Source: CAVPMW01 sp963706515 (GTDB taxonomy: Bacteria > Chloroflexota > Anaerolineae > Anaerolineales > UBA4823). From it: DNA of 64,000 nucleotides. The notes beneath the pieces were generated by a model, which was not told the DNA's origin, ran no database searches, and saw nothing but the letters and a program-made list of their open reading frames with translations. Location: assembly GCA_963706515.1 (NCBI GenBank), contig CAVPMW010000002.1, forward strand, positions 248,001 through 312,000, read 5' to 3'. This document shows, in pieces, positions 62,019 through 64,000 of this stretch (position 1 is its first letter; each line of letters opens with the position of its first letter). The translations under genes were made by a program, and so were the position numbers.

Positions 62019-63428
62019 TCATGATTCTACGATCATTTTCCTTTTCTTCAGGCGAGGTCCATCCGGACGATCTTCAATATCGTATCCTGAGGCGATGATT
62101 TGTTGGCGCAGAGAATCAGCATCACCCCAGCGTTTCTCCTCACGAGCGCGCTGGCGTTGGTCGATCAGCCCCTGGATATCAGCCGGTACAGCCTCATGTT
62201 CCGGAGACCATTCACCCAGGCGCAATCCGAGCACCTCGTCATATTTGAGCAGAGTGGCTTTTTTCACTGGAGCAGGCAGATCGGAACGGACCAAATCCCA
62301 GACAATTGCCAATGCCCTGGGTGTATTCAGATCGTCGTTTATCTGGTCGCCAAATTTTTCTAGATAATCCGAACTTGCCTGACCGGGATCCCCCCACTCA
62401 AATGCGGCTGTTCTTAATCGTTCCAGGGACTTACTGGAGCTATCCATACTTTCCCAATTGAAGGTAAGTTTGGTGCGGTAATGGGCGCCCAGAGTAAAGT
62501 AGCGATATCCCAGCGGGTCGTAGCCCATGTCGATCAATGTCTGGACACGCAGAAAATTGCCGGTTGACTTCGACATTTTCTCTTCGTCAAGCTGCAGAAA
62601 GAATCCGTGCATCCAAAAATTTGCCAGTGTCGTCCCGTAGCAAGCTTCAGTTTGGGCAATCTCGTTCGTGTGGTGGATATCGATGTGATCCTCTCCACCG
62701 CAGTGAATATCGAAAAATGGTCCCAGGTAATGCGCTGACATCGCAGAGCACTCGATGTGCCAGCCGGGGAAACCAACTCCCCAAGGAGAATCCCACTCCA
62801 TCTGGCGTTTTTTATCTGCAGGGCTGAACTTCCACAGCGCAAAATCTGTCGGATGGGTTTTTTCACCCAGCTCAATCCGAGCCCCAGCCTGGATCCCCTC
62901 AAGATCCATGCGCGCCATGTGTCCATAATCAGGCAGACGGGAAGTGTCGAAGTAAATCCCATCCGAGGTCCTGTATGTAAAGCCTTTCGCTTCAATGCAT
63001 TGGATAAAAGCGATTTGCTCCGGAATGTGATCGGTTGCCTTGCATAGGATGGTTGGCATCAAGAGATTGAGGGCTTCCATATCCTTGAGAAATGCTTGTG
63101 TGTAATATTCTGCAATCTCCCAGGCAGTTTTTCCGGTCCGCCGCGCACCTTTTTCCATTTTGTCTTCGCCGGTATCGGCATCTGAGACCAGGTGACCCAC
63201 ATCGGTGATATTCATGACGTGTTTAACTTTATAGCCGTTAAAGAGCAGTACGCGGCGCAGAATGTCCTCAAAAATAAATGTACGCATATTTCCGATATGC
63301 GCATAGTCATAAACCGTAAGACCACAGGTATACATGCCCACTTCAGCCTGCTCATCTCGAGGGGCAGGGTTGAGTGGTTTAAAATCGCGCAAGCTACGCG
63401 TGAAAGAGTCGTAAAGTCTAAGTTCCAT
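62019..63428 (-). CDS. cysS: Cysteinyl-tRNA synthetase
   Basis: 469 residues from the ATG at 63428; a GTG two codons earlier is an alternative. Class I synthetase: TCGLTVYDYAHIGNMR carries the first zinc Cys and the HIGN ATP motif (near 47), GWHIECSAMSAHYLG the second zinc Cys, HCGGEDHIDIHHTNEIAQ the zinc His/Glu, and KMSKSTGNF the KMSKS loop. The C-terminal anticodon-binding part is present and the length is normal. It is the first gene of the unit leading into two cooC genes, an unusual pairing with no obvious functional reason. Confidence 0.96.
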   Translation of the reverse strand: MELRLYDSFTRSLRDFKPLNPAPRDEQAEVGMYTCGLTVYDYAHIGNMRTFIFEDILRRVLLFNGYKVKHVMNITDVGHLVSDADTGEDKMEKGARRTGKTAWEIAEYYTQAFLKDMEALNLLMPTILCKATDHIPEQIAFIQCIEAKGFTYRTSDGIYFDTSRLPDYGHMARMDLEGIQAGARIELGEKTHPTDFALWKFSPADKKRQMEWDSPWGVGFPGWHIECSAMSAHYLGPFFDIHCGGEDHIDIHHTNEIAQTEACYGTTLANFWMHGFFLQLDEEKMSKSTGNFLRVQTLIDMGYDPLGYRYFTLGAHYRTKLTFNWESMDSSSKSLERLRTAAFEWGDPGQASSDYLEKFGDQINDDLNTPRALAIVWDLVRSDLPAPVKKATLLKYDEVLGLRLGEWSPEHEAVPADIQGLIDQRQRAREEKRWGDADSLRQQIIASGYDIEDRPDGPRLKKRKMIVES

Positions 63429-63483
63429 TGTCACTTGAATTCAATCCGGTTGAAAAGATATGCAATTTTACCAAATTTGAAAG

Positions 63484-64000
63484 TCACCTAATGGCTTTGG
63501 CTCGATTGATCCATACCCCGATCAATACAACAATAACAGAAACGACGCCAAAAAAGACCATAAAGTTGATCGATTCCGGGTCAGATGGAGGAGGTATGGT
63601 TAATGGGGTACTGGTGGGGCGTGGGGTCCGCGTCGGAGCTTTGATTCGCTCCTCCTCCGGTTCAGGAGTTGAGGTTGGCGATGGTGTGCTTGAGGGAATG
63701 ATTGTAGAGGTTAGAGTCGGTGTAGGTATGCTAGGCGTTGCCGCACGGAGCGGGATCATGTTCATATCCGCAAATTGCGGTTGAATGATGTCCCCAGGTG
63801 CAAACACATCCAAGAGCCCATTCGCAAAACCGCTTCCGCTTTTATCGGATGAGGCTGCCGTGCTGTTCCTCAAATCCAGGCTGACGATAGCGTCCTCACC
63901 GGATACCCTGGAAACTAGCGGATCGACAATGATACTGGCATCCTTAGGGATCAAGAACGAGACAATTTTTGGGTGGCTGGTTGCTGCTTGGAATAGCTGC
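63484..64000 (-). CDS. C-terminal part of a membrane-anchored surface protein (partial)
   Basis: The frame is open to the right edge, so only the last 172 or so codons are seen. The visible N-terminal part (about 100 residues, including VSFLIPKDASIIVDP and GEDAIVSLDLRNST) is beta-rich and may belong to a cohesin-like or other adhesive beta-sandwich domain, which is a weak guess. A Pro/Thr/Ser-rich spacer follows (PTPTLTSTIIPSSTPSPTST and more), then one membrane helix (FMVFFGVVSVIVVLIGVWI) and a short basic tail. This layout matches the SH3b protein at 8663. No catalytic motif is seen. It ends 56 bases from the cysS start. Confidence 0.7.
   Translation of the reverse strand, partial: QLFQAATSHPKIVSFLIPKDASIIVDPLVSRVSGEDAIVSLDLRNSTAASSDKSGSGFANGLLDVFAPGDIIQPQFADMNMIPLRAATPSIPTPTLTSTIIPSSTPSPTSTPEPEEERIKAPTRTPRPTSTPLTIPPPSDPESINFMVFFGVVSVIVVLIGVWINRAKAIR

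Noticed and set aside
1..64000. CRISPR array, insertion sequence, prophage, toxin-antitoxin or classic defence system
   Set aside because: No spaced direct-repeat array, transposase, integrase, nuclease-helicase set or phage structural gene was found in any frame I could read.

Overview
The window looks like a chromosomal segment of an anaerobic, acetogenic-type bacterium, most likely Chloroflexota (Anaerolineae-like). This placement is inference from gene content and style: a bacterial-type acetyl-CoA synthase cluster, Hdr/Mvh-type electron transfer, and several surface proteins with Pro/Thr-rich spacers and C-terminal membrane anchors. There is no rRNA gene here to test it. Gene density is high. 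I see no insertion sequence, phage gene or CRISPR array.

Layout. 1-4651 (minus): hdrC-hdrB-hdrA-mvhD-mvhG, the last running off the left edge. 4961-7859 (plus): transketolase and a helical-repeat protein. 7863-18033: mostly minus-strand housekeeping (zinc-ribbon protein, ErpA, histidine ammonia-lyase, prenol-kinase-like protein, SmpB, LCP protein, S41 protease, tandem phosphofructokinase) plus an SH3b surface protein. 18279-25498: an ABM/iron-alcohol-dehydrogenase pair, GerMN lipoprotein, RNA methyltransferases, bactofilin-like protein, ribosomal L25, Nudix hydrolase, TrmI and a cold-shock protein. 25226-29700 (minus): ATP-grasp, esterase, cysteine desulfurase, MnmA and a small membrane protein as one operon. 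29972-33179 (plus): phosphohexomutase, TatD, polyprenyl synthase. 33405-38686 (plus): an aminotransferase, a large ligase-M20 peptidase fusion, a tRNA(CAT) and an EamA transporter. 38854-41436: papain-like peptidase, homocysteine methyltransferase, VOC protein. 41598-60312 (plus): the Wood-Ljungdahl region. 60414-63428 (minus): cysS and two cooC genes. 63484-64000 (minus): the end of a surface protein.

How the genes work together. Fhs activates formate on tetrahydrofolate, the MetV-MetF fusion makes methyl-THF, AcsE moves the methyl group to the corrinoid protein AcsCD, and AcsB joins it with CO made by CooS to give acetyl-CoA. RACo-like ATPases reactivate the corrinoid protein and CooC ATPases insert nickel. 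HdrABC with MvhD/MvhG can feed hydrogen-derived electrons into ferredoxin and probably MetF chemistry. The folate enzymes between Fhs and MetF (FolD, FchA) are not in the window.

Two cautions and one lead. Seven otherwise healthy genes (hutH, an esterase, a papain-like peptidase, cooS, both RACo-like genes and metVF) carry a single-base frameshift. Six behave as one-base insertions and one as a one-base deletion, so sequence error is the simplest explanation. The fhs gene has a sharply bounded, very G/C-ending codon usage unlike its neighbours and encodes a long, eukaryote-like enzyme. The most promising undescribed unit is the aminotransferase plus glutamate-cysteine-ligase-like/M20 fusion at 33405-37615, preceded by a promoter-hairpin-terminator leader.
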